Source: an uncultured Endomicrobiia bacterium
Lineage (GTDB): Bacteria; Elusimicrobiota; Endomicrobiia; Endomicrobiales; Endomicrobiaceae
Direction: 5' to 3'
DNA length: 64,000 nucleotides
Assembly: GCA_938040055.1 (NCBI GenBank)
Contig: CALHWY010000013.1
Location: 62,001 to 126,000, forward strand
The translations under genes and the position numbers were made by a program. Position 1 is the first letter of the stretch. Each line of letters begins with the position of its first letter. Below the pieces are notes generated by a model. It saw nothing but the letters and a program-made list of their open reading frames with translations. It was not told the origin of the DNA and made no database searches. Below are positions 32,455 to 41,762 of this stretch, in pieces.

Positions 32455-33339
32455 ATGATGGCAGAAAAAGAAAGTTTGGCAAAGATTGCGTTTATCGGCG
32501 GCAGCGGTTTGTATGAAATTGACGGCATTGAAGATCTTGTTGAAAAAGAGATTGACACGCCTTTCGGAAAACCTTCGGATAAAATAACGATAGGCTCGAT
32601 CAACGGAATAAAGTGCGCCTTTCTCCCCAGGCACGGAAAAGGGCATGTCTTTCTTCCTTCGGAAATTAACCAGAGAGCCAACATGTACGCTTTAAAGTCC
32701 ATAGGCGTGGAGCAGATAGTGGCTTTTACGGCGTGCGGCTCTTTAAAAGAAAAAATGAAACCCAGGAATTTTGTAATACCCGATCAGATTTTTGACAGGA
32801 CCAAAAACAGGCCGAACACGTTTTTCGGAGACGGAATAGTCGCGCATGTCGGCATGGCGAGACCTTTTTGCGACGAGATCAGGGATATTATACACCAGTC
32901 CGTTTACGAGCTCGGCATCGAGCATCATTTCGGCGGCACTTATGTATGCATAGACGGGCCCCAGTTTTCCACAAAAGCCGAATCCGAAGCGAACCGGCAG
33001 CATGGTTTTTCCATAGTGGGCATGACGGCCGTTCCCGAAGCAAAACTTGCCAGGGAAGCCGAGATGTGTTATGCGAATATTTCTCTTGTTACTGATTTCG
33101 ACGTATGGAAAGACGGCGAAGAAGTGACAAATGACGCTGTCGCGGCCGTGGCCGCCGCCAATATTTCAAACAGCCGCAGAGTAATCAGGAATCTTGCCGC
33201 AAAACTTTCTTTAAGGCGGCCGCAATGCCGCTGCCGGAATGCTTTGCAGACCGCGGTAATGACGGCGCCGGAAAAGCTTCTGATAAGCCCGGCATACGGG
33301 AAACTTGCGCTCTTTTTAGACAAGTATTACAGCAAATAA
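32455..33339 (+). CDS. mtnP: S-methyl-5'-thioadenosine phosphorylase
   Basis: Phosphorolyses methylthioadenosine to adenine and methylthioribose 1-phosphate. Family marks: FIGGSGLYEIDG at the start, PRHGKGHVFLPSEINQRAN, FTACGSLKE, CIDGPQFSTKAES and a substrate loop VTDFDVW. These distinguish MTAP from the trimeric PNP encoded upstream, although both share the fold. 294 residues. A GGGAGG ribosome site lies just before the ATG pair at 32455/32458. It adds the salvage of polyamine/SAM-derived nucleosides to the pathway. Confidence 0.93.
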   Translation: MMAEKESLAKIAFIGGSGLYEIDGIEDLVEKEIDTPFGKPSDKITIGSINGIKCAFLPRHGKGHVFLPSEINQRANMYALKSIGVEQIVAFTACGSLKEKMKPRNFVIPDQIFDRTKNRPNTFFGDGIVAHVGMARPFCDEIRDIIHQSVYELGIEHHFGGTYVCIDGPQFSTKAESEANRQHGFSIVGMTAVPEAKLAREAEMCYANISLVTDFDVWKDGEEVTNDAVAAVAAANISNSRRVIRNLAAKLSLRRPQCRCRNALQTAVMTAPEKLLISPAYGKLALFLDKYYSK

Positions 33340-33350
33340 GGCCGCGGCGC

Positions 33351-33767
33351 ATGAACGACAAGAAAAAAAAACAGTATATAATGCTTATGCGGGAGGCCGA
33401 AAAGGCCGCGAAAAACAGTTATAGCAAATATTCGAAATTCGCCGTCGGCAGCGCCGTTTTGGCGGAAAACGGCAAAATTTATACGGGCACGAATGTCGAA
33501 AACGCTTCATACGGGCTTAGCAACTGCGCGGAGAGGGCGGCATTGTTTAATGCGGTGACGGGCGGAGCCGGAAAAATCAAAGCGGTTGCCGTGTGGAATA
33601 AAAACGGAGGAGTTTTTCCGTGCGGGGCGTGCAGGCAGGTTATTCTGGAACTGGCTCCGGAAGCTGACGTGATAGTAAATAAAAAAGGCAAAGACATGAC
33701 AGCAGTCAAAATACGCCGGCTGCTTCCTTTTTCGTTTTCGGACGCAGAACTTAAAAAGAAAAAATAA
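33351..33767 (+). CDS. cdd: Cytidine deaminase
   Basis: 138-residue tetrameric-type enzyme that turns cytidine and deoxycytidine into uridine and deoxyuridine, the substrates of DeoA. Zinc ligands are visible in SNCAERAA (Cys, with catalytic Glu) and PCGACRQ (two Cys); NVENASYG is the substrate loop. A longer frame from 33225 overlaps the mtnP gene and adds 42 unrelated residues, so ATG 33351 is used. It lies 11 bases after mtnP. A basic C-terminal tail (KKKK) is present. Confidence 0.94.
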   Translation: MNDKKKKQYIMLMREAEKAAKNSYSKYSKFAVGSAVLAENGKIYTGTNVENASYGLSNCAERAALFNAVTGGAGKIKAVAVWNKNGGVFPCGACRQVILELAPEADVIVNKKGKDMTAVKIRRLLPFSFSDAELKKKK

Positions 33768-33865
33768 GTTTTTTTATAAAAGAAAAACCGTATAAACCCG
33801 GCTTTATGCCGGAAACCGCCAAGAATCCGGCTTGTTTGTGTCAGGGACTCAAAATCGGCATAAAA

Positions 33866-35914
33866 ATGAAAAAAATAAAAATTTTTCTAACGGCTTTTGT
33901 TTTGCTTTTTGCCGCTTCCGCTTTTGCTTCGGAAAGAATTATTGTTAAGGTTTCCGGGGACGGACAGACAGGCATCAGGGGATATCCTCTTAAAAATGAT
34001 TTTGTCGTAAGGGTTGTTGATAAAAATAATCTTCCGGTTGAAAATGCCAGAGTCGATTTTTCCGTGGTAAAAGCCAATAACGAGGCCGATAAGAAAAAGG
34101 CGGGCTATCTTGAAAGATCCGTCGTATACACGGGCAAAAACGGCTATGCCGCCGCAAAGCTTATTTTGGGAAAGAGCGCCCATGACGACGTCTTTATAGT
34201 AGCTTCTTCCGAGCAGGCGTCCGGAAACGTCGTTTTTAAGGCCGTGTCTTTCAGCAAAAACTGGCTTCCGGTTATGACGGTCAATATCGCCGGCGGGCTT
34301 GCTTTGCTTCTTTTCGGAATGTCTTTCATAAACAAATCTCTTCAAAAAGCCGCCGGACATAAGTTCAGGGCGCTGCTTACCTCTCTTACTTCGTCAAAGT
34401 TTAAAGGTCTTATATCCGGCTTTTTTATGACGGCGCTGAACCAGTCGAGCTCGGCTACCATGCTTCTTGCGGTAAGTCTTGTCAGCGCGGGGCTTCTCTC
34501 TTTTTTTCAGTCGATGTCAGTCTCTTTAGGCGCTTCAATAGGCTCGACGATTACCGGACAGCTGGTGGCATTCAGGCTTGTCAATTTCGCTCTTCCCATA
34601 ATAGCTTTGGGATATTTGATATCTTTTCTTTCCGGCGGAAAAAGATTTTCCGAAGCGGGAGACGCGCTTTTCGGATTCGGCATTTTGTTTTTTGGCATGA
34701 AACTTATGTCGGACGCGATGGTTCCGGTTACGCTTAATCCAGTTTTTCTGGACTTTATGACGCAGATCCGGTCTCCTTTATTCGGCATTCTCCTGGGCGT
34801 TGTCATAACCGTAATAATACAGTCCAGCGGAGCGGTAGTAGGCATTGTTATCGCTCTGGCGGCTTCAAACGTCATTTCTTTAAGCCAGGGAATTTGTCTA
34901 GCATTGGGTTCGCAGGTAGGCACCTGCATCACTGTCGTTCTCGCAACCGTAAAGCTTCCAAGAAACGGAAAGAGAACGATGATCTGGCAGATAATGCAGC
35001 AGATTATCGCCGTGCTCATTGTTTTTCCTTTTCTCGGTTGTATTTCGGTAGACGGACAAGGAGCATGGCTCGTTTTTGTCAAATGGTTTACGGAAACTTT
35101 CTTTTTTACCGAAGATATCGGAAGGCAGATAGCAATGTCGCATACTTTGGCTGCGGCGGTAAACGCCGTCATACTTCTTCCTTTTTTAAAATATCTTCAG
35201 AAAGGAGTTTTTTTGATTTATCCTTTTAAAAACTCTGAAATAGCTTTCGGAACAGTTTATATAGATATAAAAAATATTCAGAAAAGTACCGATAAAGCGC
35301 TGGAACTTTCGAAAAAAGAGATACAGCGGCTCGGAGAGTTTGTGCTTGATATGCTCGGCAGTTCCTTAAAAGCGCTTAAAACAAGGAAAATGGGAATACC
35401 CGAAAGCATTTCATATAAGGGAATGAAAATAGATATTCTCAGCAAGGAGATTGTGCCTTATCTGGCTAAAGTGGGGCAGAGAAAACTGAGCGAAAAACAG
35501 TCAAAAGCCGAGATAAAACTTTTGTATATTGTCTCGGATATGAATGAAATTTCGGATATAGTCGACCGCAATTTAATGCATGTGGCTAAGAAAAAAATAC
35601 GCGGTTACGCCAGGTTTTCCGAAGAGGGTTTGTCCGATATCAAAAAAATTCATGACGGCGTTTACGAAAACCTCGCCAAAGCCGTCAATGCTTTCAACAC
35701 CGGAGACAAAGCTCTCGCGAAAGAAGTAGCCGATTCAAAATCGGCGGTAAGGCTTATGGAAACGGAGTTGAGGCAAAAACATATAGCAAGACTTCATGCC
35801 AATCTGCCTGAATCCATTGAAACTTCAGGTCTTCATATGGATATTCTTGACCAGTACACCCGCATAAATTCCATAGTGTGCGATATGGGGAGACTTATTT
35901 CCTCCGATGATTAA
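33866..35914 (+). CDS. Na/Pi-cotransporter II-related protein with N-terminal Ig-like and C-terminal PhoU-like domains
   Basis: 682 residues. Signal peptide about 1-20; residues 25-135 form an extracytoplasmic Ig-like (Big-type) domain with VRVVDKNNLPVENARV and TGKNGYAAAKL; then eight or so hydrophobic segments (about 140-455) holding the paired QSSSATM and QSSGAVVG motifs of the NptA/PF02690 family; finally a cytoplasmic helical PhoU-like region (about 480-682). Probably a sodium-driven phosphate transporter, fitting an operon that consumes phosphate in phosphorolysis. The upstream frame start at 33806 is rejected because MKKIKIFL at 33866 begins the signal peptide. Confidence 0.88.
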   Translation: MKKIKIFLTAFVLLFAASAFASERIIVKVSGDGQTGIRGYPLKNDFVVRVVDKNNLPVENARVDFSVVKANNEADKKKAGYLERSVVYTGKNGYAAAKLILGKSAHDDVFIVASSEQASGNVVFKAVSFSKNWLPVMTVNIAGGLALLLFGMSFINKSLQKAAGHKFRALLTSLTSSKFKGLISGFFMTALNQSSSATMLLAVSLVSAGLLSFFQSMSVSLGASIGSTITGQLVAFRLVNFALPIIALGYLISFLSGGKRFSEAGDALFGFGILFFGMKLMSDAMVPVTLNPVFLDFMTQIRSPLFGILLGVVITVIIQSSGAVVGIVIALAASNVISLSQGICLALGSQVGTCITVVLATVKLPRNGKRTMIWQIMQQIIAVLIVFPFLGCISVDGQGAWLVFVKWFTETFFFTEDIGRQIAMSHTLAAAVNAVILLPFLKYLQKGVFLIYPFKNSEIAFGTVYIDIKNIQKSTDKALELSKKEIQRLGEFVLDMLGSSLKALKTRKMGIPESISYKGMKIDILSKEIVPYLAKVGQRKLSEKQSKAEIKLLYIVSDMNEISDIVDRNLMHVAKKKIRGYARFSEEGLSDIKKIHDGVYENLAKAVNAFNTGDKALAKEVADSKSAVRLMETELRQKHIARLHANLPESIETSGLHMDILDQYTRINSIVCDMGRLISSDD

Positions 35915-36330
35915 AACCGGAACGGGCGTATATTGTTCAATACGGCAAACAAAAAAACGCCCGGCTTTGAATAAAACGGAAAACGGTTTGAATATCCTTA
36001 GAAAGAAATTTTTTGTCATTCGCCTTTAAACCGATGTCTGAGGACGGAATTTGAAGACGCGCTTTGCCTCATGCTATGCGATAAACTGCATTTATTTGCG
36101 GTTCTCCGGGTTTATCCGGCGCTTTATTGAAACAGCGGCTAAAAAGCGGCTTTGCCATACTGGCAAAGTTTTTTTTGCGTAAAAAGAATAAAAATTTTTT
36201 CCGTCCGGCGTGCAGTCTTTCGGACATCCGCATAAAAGCGGGTTCGTATTTTTCTATATGCGCAAAGACCGCTTCCATCGGTTCATGTTTGCCGCATCCG
36301 GATTAGAAAACGGAAAAATATCAAAAAATT
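35915..36330. other. Gene-free stretch between the convergent symporter-like and ABC genes
   Basis: About 415 bases. It contains one very good plus-strand terminator (36150-36176) and a GGGCGT/ACGCCC inverted repeat at about 35929-35982. Short open frames on both strands show no family pattern and no ribosome sites. Confidence 0.5.
36150..36176 (+). terminator. Intrinsic terminator closing the nucleoside/symporter operon
   Basis: Eight-pair perfect stem CTTTGCCA (36150-36157) with TGGCAAAG (36161-36168), three-base loop, then eight T. It lies 236 bases beyond the last plus-strand stop. Confidence 0.85.
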
Positions 36331-38052
36331 TTAATATTTCCATTTCTCGGCAGCAGTTGATTTTTCAATCATTAAGCGGTACAGCGCGGATTTTTCCATA
36401 AGTTCGCCGTGTTTGCCCTGCGCGTCGATTTTTCCTTGGTTTAAGACGATGATTTTGTCCGCTTTTTCAATCGATCTTAAACGGTGCGAAATTATTATTA
36501 CGGTTTTGTCTTTAATAAGCGCGTTTAAGCTTTTTTGTATGTTTTTTTCATTTTCAACGTCAAGAGAAGCGCTGATTTCATCCAATATTATGATCGGAGC
36601 GTTTTTCAAAATGGCGCGGGCGATGGAAATACGCTGGCGCTCGCCTCCCGACAGCCTGCTGCCGTTTTCTCCTATTAAAGTATCGTATCCGTCCGGCAGG
36701 GCCTCGATAAACTCCGTACAGTTTGCAAGCCGCGCGGCCTCTTTCACTTCTTTATCGCTTGCATTTCTGTTTCCGATTCTTATATTTTCCATTATCGACG
36801 CATTAAACAGCATTACATCCTGGAAAACAATAGAAATTTTATCAAACAAGCTGTCCGTATCGATGTTTTTAATTTCTTTGCCGCCTATAAGAATCTGTCC
36901 CTTGTCATAATCGTACAGCCGCGACGCCAGACGCAGCACGCTTGTTTTCCCGCAGCCCGACGGTCCTACAAGCGCGGTAACGCGGTTTTGCTCCGCGGTA
37001 AAGGATATTCCGTCAATAACTTTTTGCTCTTTATTGTAAGAAAATTCCACGTTTTTAAAAGTTATATCGTAAGACGATATCTGGGTTTTTTCGCCTTTCT
37101 GCGTACGGATGCCGCGCAGTTCGTTTATGCGTTTAAAGCGCGCGTTAAGATACATGATTTCGGCGATATTCGCTTCAACGCCGGCTGCGGCGTCGATAAT
37201 GCGGGCGGCGGCGATGATATAGCCGATCAGGTAAAGAAGGCTTGCGCTTCCGTTTAAGTAAAGCTTTAAGCCGAAAAATACGGTAAGGCCTATTGAAAAA
37301 CGTAAAATTAAAAGGGAAATCTGTAAGGGGCCTGCCTGCATAAATTCGGTTTTAATGTGGATTTTTTCCGTTTCCTGCGCGGTTTGGCACAAATTCCGTG
37401 CCGTTTGTTCGGCTTTGGCGCAGCTTTTTATTTCCTGTTGGAGTTCGATGGCTTCCTGAAAACTTTCCGAACGTTCCCGCATTTTACCGTAATGCTTTGT
37501 CGTGGCGTATATCTGCATTTTTCTTGATAAAAAAACCAAGAATATGCTTATGATAATCGGCGCAAAAACGCATAAGCCCAGCGCGGGATGAAATGTGAAC
37601 ATTAAGGCTGCGATGACGATAAGATAAAGAATCAGTCCGATCATTTGCGGAATGGAATGACTCAGTCCGTGCTCGATTGCCGCCACGTCGGCCATAACGG
37701 TTTGCGATAAGTCGGATATATCATGCTTTGAAAAATACGATAACGGCAAGGATTTTAAAGTATTTGCTATCTCAATGCGCAAGTTCGCGCTTTCTTTATA
37801 TGTTTCCGTATAGAGAGTATCGTAATTGACATAGATAAGCGCATACATGACAAGCCCCAGAACTATAATGCCCGCGGCGAAAAAAAGCGGGCTTTGCCGC
37901 TGCTGCGCCAAAAAGTTATGTACGAAAATCATAATTAAAAAAATCGGGGCGATATAGGCAAAGTGCATCAGCATTGACGTAAAAGTCGCTTTGATAACTC
38001 CCCGGGCTCCGGTTTCGGTAACGGCAAAAAGTTTTTGTATTTTATTTATCAT
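36331..38052 (-). CDS. ABC exporter half-transporter, second subunit
   Basis: 573 residues: a six-helix transmembrane domain (about 20-310) fused to an ATPase domain. Walker A GPSGCGKTS near 353, signature LSGGERQ, Walker B IIILDEIS, and SHRLRSI for the switch. It pairs with the upstream gene, overlapping it by 11 bases, so the two form a heterodimeric exporter. The pattern of two half-transporters behind a TetR regulator is usual for drug, peptide or siderophore-type (YbtPQ-like) exporters; the cargo cannot be read from sequence. Confidence 0.92.
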   Translation of the reverse strand: MINKIQKLFAVTETGARGVIKATFTSMLMHFAYIAPIFLIMIFVHNFLAQQRQSPLFFAAGIIVLGLVMYALIYVNYDTLYTETYKESANLRIEIANTLKSLPLSYFSKHDISDLSQTVMADVAAIEHGLSHSIPQMIGLILYLIVIAALMFTFHPALGLCVFAPIIISIFLVFLSRKMQIYATTKHYGKMRERSESFQEAIELQQEIKSCAKAEQTARNLCQTAQETEKIHIKTEFMQAGPLQISLLILRFSIGLTVFFGLKLYLNGSASLLYLIGYIIAAARIIDAAAGVEANIAEIMYLNARFKRINELRGIRTQKGEKTQISSYDITFKNVEFSYNKEQKVIDGISFTAEQNRVTALVGPSGCGKTSVLRLASRLYDYDKGQILIGGKEIKNIDTDSLFDKISIVFQDVMLFNASIMENIRIGNRNASDKEVKEAARLANCTEFIEALPDGYDTLIGENGSRLSGGERQRISIARAILKNAPIIILDEISASLDVENEKNIQKSLNALIKDKTVIIISHRLRSIEKADKIIVLNQGKIDAQGKHGELMEKSALYRLMIEKSTAAEKWKY

Positions 38053-39790
38053 AAATCCCCCAGTTGTTTGCTTCGGAATATAAATCCTGCAGTTTTTTAT
38101 ATATTCCGCCTGCTTGCGTCAGGCGGGCGTCCGTGCCGCGTTCCGCAATCTTTCCGCCGTCAATAACGAGAATTTCGTCGACATTTCTGATGGAGCTTAA
38201 TCTGTGGGCAATCATTATGACGGTTTTGTCTTTCATTAGATTTGAAAAGGCCTGTTGGATTTCGTATTCGTTTTCGGGATCTGCGGCCGCCGAAGCTTCG
38301 TCAAGAATAATTATATTCGCGTTTTTTAAAATTGCGCGCGCGATGGCGATACGCTGGATTTCGCCTCCCGATAAATGAACGCCTTTTGAGCCTATGAGGG
38401 TATGTTCCCTGTCTTTGAATTTATCAACAATATCATTGCAGCGAGCCTGTTTTAACGCTTCCATTACGCGGGAATCGCTTGCGTTTTCATCGCCCATTTT
38501 GACATTTTCAAAAATGCTTGTCTTAAACAATTTCGCATTTTGGAATACAAACGCTATATTTTTCATTAAAGCCGTTTGGGAATAAGATGATATGTTTTTG
38601 CCGCCGATAAGGATTTCTCCTTCGTTTATTTTATAAAAGCCGGAAATCAGTTTCGCGATTGTGGATTTTCCTCCTCCCGAAGAGCCTACGAGAGCATATG
38701 TCTTTTTGCCTTGAAGTTTGAAACTGAGGTTTTTTAAAACGTATTCCTGTCCGTAGGCAAATGAAACGTTTTTGAATTCTATGTCGAAATTGTCAAAGGT
38801 TTCGTCCGTTCCGTGGGTCAGATTGTCTTTTGCCATTTCGGTAAAAAGATTTTCGAGTTTGTTTACAACCTGCGCGGCCTGGAAATTGTACATGCCCACA
38901 TACATAACCCGCATAAAAGCGCTGAAAAGAATGCCGGCGAAGCAAACGTAAAAAATTACTTTTGCCAAAATAATGTCACCGCCGGCTCCTTTATTAATGT
39001 ATATAACGGCGATCGGCAAAGTGAAAGCCGCGAATAAATTGAAAAGCACTTGAAAAAGAACCCAGGGACGCCGGCAGCTGTTTGAATAATCAAGCGCCAG
39101 CTTAGCATAACTTGTAATAGCTTCGTAAAAAGCTTTGAAAGATTCTACCGTGCCGCGGAAAATTTTTACCACCTGCATGCCGCGCACATATTCGACCGCT
39201 TCGGCATTCATTTTTTCCAGAGCCGCCATATAAGATTTCATGAATTCTTTTTCGCCCATCATAAGTTTCATTTGAAAAAAGCCTATGGCCGCTACCGCCG
39301 CTAGTAAAACTCCCAGCCGGACGTCTATAATAAATATAAGCACAAACATAAGCACGGGAGTCAAAAGAGCGGATATATTGTCCGGTATCAGGTGGGCGAC
39401 GATCATATGCGTTTCCTGCGCATTGTCGTCAATGAGTTTCCTTATTTTGCCGGAAGGATTCATGTCAAAAAAAGCGAAAGAAGCTTTCATCAGGTGACCG
39501 GCCGCCGTTTTGCGCAAATTCGTTTCAAGCCGGAAGCCCAAAAGATGAGAAGCCCACACGGCAATAAAGCCCGTTAATACATTGGCAATCAAAAGACCTG
39601 CTATGACTATGCTGTAAAATTTTCCGTCGGTAATGCTTTTTGTTACGATAAGAGCATGTAAAAACTTCCATAAAAACCAGTATGCCGCGATCTGTACAAA
39701 AACGGACGCCGAGGCGAAAAAGACCGAAATATACGCGCAGTACATTTTTTCCGGCGTATACTTTAACAATTTTTTATATGTTGAAAGCAT
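38042..39790 (-). CDS. ABC exporter half-transporter, first subunit
   Basis: 582 residues with the same plan: transmembrane domain (about 15-310), then ATPase with Walker A GSSGGGKST, signature LSGGEIQ, Walker B IIILDEAS and AHRLSSI. The aspartate-rich linker and the AEYI-like cytoplasmic helices are typical of IrtA/YbtP-type importers-exporters. GGGAGG seven bases before the ATG is a good ribosome site. The gene follows tetR on the same strand after 254 bases that contain a GCGCCTT/AAGGCGC hairpin. Confidence 0.92.
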   Translation of the reverse strand: MLSTYKKLLKYTPEKMYCAYISVFFASASVFVQIAAYWFLWKFLHALIVTKSITDGKFYSIVIAGLLIANVLTGFIAVWASHLLGFRLETNLRKTAAGHLMKASFAFFDMNPSGKIRKLIDDNAQETHMIVAHLIPDNISALLTPVLMFVLIFIIDVRLGVLLAAVAAIGFFQMKLMMGEKEFMKSYMAALEKMNAEAVEYVRGMQVVKIFRGTVESFKAFYEAITSYAKLALDYSNSCRRPWVLFQVLFNLFAAFTLPIAVIYINKGAGGDIILAKVIFYVCFAGILFSAFMRVMYVGMYNFQAAQVVNKLENLFTEMAKDNLTHGTDETFDNFDIEFKNVSFAYGQEYVLKNLSFKLQGKKTYALVGSSGGGKSTIAKLISGFYKINEGEILIGGKNISSYSQTALMKNIAFVFQNAKLFKTSIFENVKMGDENASDSRVMEALKQARCNDIVDKFKDREHTLIGSKGVHLSGGEIQRIAIARAILKNANIIILDEASAAADPENEYEIQQAFSNLMKDKTVIMIAHRLSSIRNVDEILVIDGGKIAERGTDARLTQAGGIYKKLQDLYSEANNWGIYDK

Positions 39791-40044
39791 ATAAAAACCT
39801 CCCGAAAAATAGAAATAATATATCAGTGCGCCTTAAAGGCGCGGTTTTTTGTAATGCCGCCGTTCAATATTGCTTTTGCTGTTTCCAGCAAAGCAGGAAG
39901 CCGTCTTTGCGGCATTTTATAATTGTCCGGGTACGGCGGCGATGCTTATGCGGGCATAAATTTTTTACGGGAAAAACACAGACTGCGTTTTTTTTTTATT
40001 TGCGCAAAAAGGCGTGAATGATAAAATACGTATTATGGGTTTTG

Positions 40045-40689
40045 TTAATATTCTTTTTGCGACATCCAGTACTGCTTCCATCCCGCGCAATGATATCCGT
40101 TGATATCAATAGCATAACTCAAGGCCTGTGCTTTTTTTAAATCATGATGGAAGATTTCTTTCAGGTGTTCCATATACGTAGAGACCATAACATGAATAAA
40201 AAATTTTGTTTGTTTTGACACTTTAATATTGTCGCGTTTTAACCATTCGACTGTTTTTTCCTCCACAAACCGTATAGCTTTATCAAAGATATGTTCGTAA
40301 GAACTGCCTTTCGAGCAGCAGACAAGCAGTTTCATCGCATCCCAGTTGCTGTAAAAAAAGTCCACGATTTTAATGAATTTGCGGCGGGAAATTTCCGTAA
40401 TAAACGACAAATCGCTTGTTTTCATATTGTATTGCTTTTCTTCAAGTTCGCTGTCATGAACTAAAAACGCCAATAATTCGTCAAAAGTATTTCCTATAAG
40501 AGTTTTAAAAATAAAGTCTTTATTTTCAAACAGATTGTAAATCGCGCCGGTGGTAAGCCCCTCTCTTTCGGCAATGGAACGCATGCTTGCGCCGTGAAAT
40601 CCTTTTTCAAAAAATTCCTGTTTTGCAGCCAGAAGAATTCTTGATTTCGTATTAAGGTCTTCTTCGGTTACCAGTATTTTTCTTTTCAT
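40045..40689 (-). CDS. TetR/AcrR family transcriptional regulator
   Basis: 214 residues. The N-terminal helix-turn-helix (about 14-60) reads RILLAAKQEFFEKGF, then SMRSIAEREGLTTGAIYNLFENKD, a textbook TetR DNA-binding domain; the C-terminal ligand-binding domain is divergent. It is the first gene of the unit that continues into the two ABC exporter genes, so it most likely represses exporter expression until a cargo molecule is bound. A perfect palindrome overlaps its own promoter, which suggests autorepression. Confidence 0.93.
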   Translation of the reverse strand: MKRKILVTEEDLNTKSRILLAAKQEFFEKGFHGASMRSIAEREGLTTGAIYNLFENKDFIFKTLIGNTFDELLAFLVHDSELEEKQYNMKTSDLSFITEISRRKFIKIVDFFYSNWDAMKLLVCCSKGSSYEHIFDKAIRFVEEKTVEWLKRDNIKVSKQTKFFIHVMVSTYMEHLKEIFHHDLKKAQALSYAIDINGYHCAGWKQYWMSQKEY

Positions 40690-40703
40690 AACTTCATTAT
40701 CCT

Positions 40704-40739
40704 TTAATATCGATATTACTAATTGATAACAATGTTATT
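40704..40739 (-). promoter_or_regulatory. tetR promoter overlapped by candidate operator palindromes
   Basis: On the minus strand: -35 TTGTTA (40732-40727), 17-base spacer, -10 TATTAA (40709-40704). A perfect 14-base palindrome TAATATCGATATTA (40705-40718) covers the -10 box, and a second dyad ATAAC-AAT-GTTAT (40726-40738) covers the -35. The architecture is what an autoregulated TetR repressor would use. Confidence 0.6.
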
Positions 40740-41762
40740 AAATAAGCGGCAAAATGTCAAGAGCCGGAAAGGCGGACGCGGTTTGGCGATATTTGAAAAA
40801 TACGCCGATATCGAATACGAATCCGCAAACCGGCATCTCGGTTTATGCATATTTGCAATTGCGAGGGAAAAAGGGGAATAAAAAAGAAAGCAAACCTTTA
40901 AAAGCGTTGAGAAGCTGTCCGGGAGATTTTACAAAGAAATTGAAGGAGCCCTTTACCGGCAGGCAAGACAAATAAAACAAAAAGAAGAAAAAATTTGAAA
41001 TACGGATCATAAAAAAATAGAACCTTAAAATGTTTAGAGAAAGCTCTCTCTGCGGATTTTGTCCGTGAAAAAACGACGGGAAAATATTTTGATATAAGAA
41101 ACCTAAGCAATAATTAAAGCGGGACTGGAAAGAAATGCGGCGTGAAAACGCTTATATGGGACTATGTAGGACTTCCGGCTTTCATGCCGCAAAGGAATGG
41201 GGTAAATCAAGCTGTTTGCGCAACCGGCGGTGACGGCTTATAAATTTATGTGCGTAGAGAGATTTTTAGCGCAAAAAAGCTTATGCTTTCAAAACGTGCG
41301 GTTGGGTTTTGGCGGAAGTTTTCTCATTGTCTGGCACAGGCAAAAGCCGTCTTTTTCCGATGCAATCCGGAGTTGACGGATATCCGTAGTCTTTGCAGCC
41401 GCCGCTCCGAGCCTGAAAAACCTTCCGTCTGCGCATTCCGAGTGTTTGGGATTTTGTATGGTTTGTATATAAAAAAGTAAATTCCTGAGTGAAGAAGACA
41501 AGCGTTTTTATGCGGGCAGAGATGAAAAAGCTTTAAAAGGTTTGCTGGTGTTTAGACGGATTTACAATCTTTTCGGTTTGTAAAAAGCTAAAAAGCCTAA
41601 ATATTGAAAAACTTTTAACTTTTCTGCTTTAAGCCGCGTAAATTAATGATTTTTTGAAAAACGAACCCTTAGGGGCAGTCAGCAAGCCTGCCGGCGCAGG
41701 CGGCATTGTAAACTTTGTGACGGTCTGCGGTTATGGCAGCAGTTATGGCGAAATAAATATTT
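40740..41762. other. One-kilobase region without recognisable intact genes
   Basis: Open frames are short, lack ribosome sites and show no known families. A 34-codon in-frame fragment at 41482-41583 looks like degraded coding sequence, possibly of a transposase N-terminus, and a GCCTGC/GCAGGC hairpin lies at 41686-41701. The region separates the TetR/ABC unit from the next minus-strand pair and could be a scar of past insertion and decay. Confidence 0.45.

Noticed and set aside
33225..33350. Longer cytidine deaminase starting inside mtnP
   Set aside because: The first 42 residues are out-of-frame mtnP sequence; family length of about 138 fits ATG 33351.
36069..36278. Small minus-strand frame of 69 codons
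   Set aside because: Overlaps a strong plus-strand terminator, has no ribosome site and no recognisable pattern.
40754..40975. Small plus-strand frame of 73 codons after the TetR operator
   Set aside because: Low-complexity, lysine-rich end, no ribosome site; treated as part of the decayed region.
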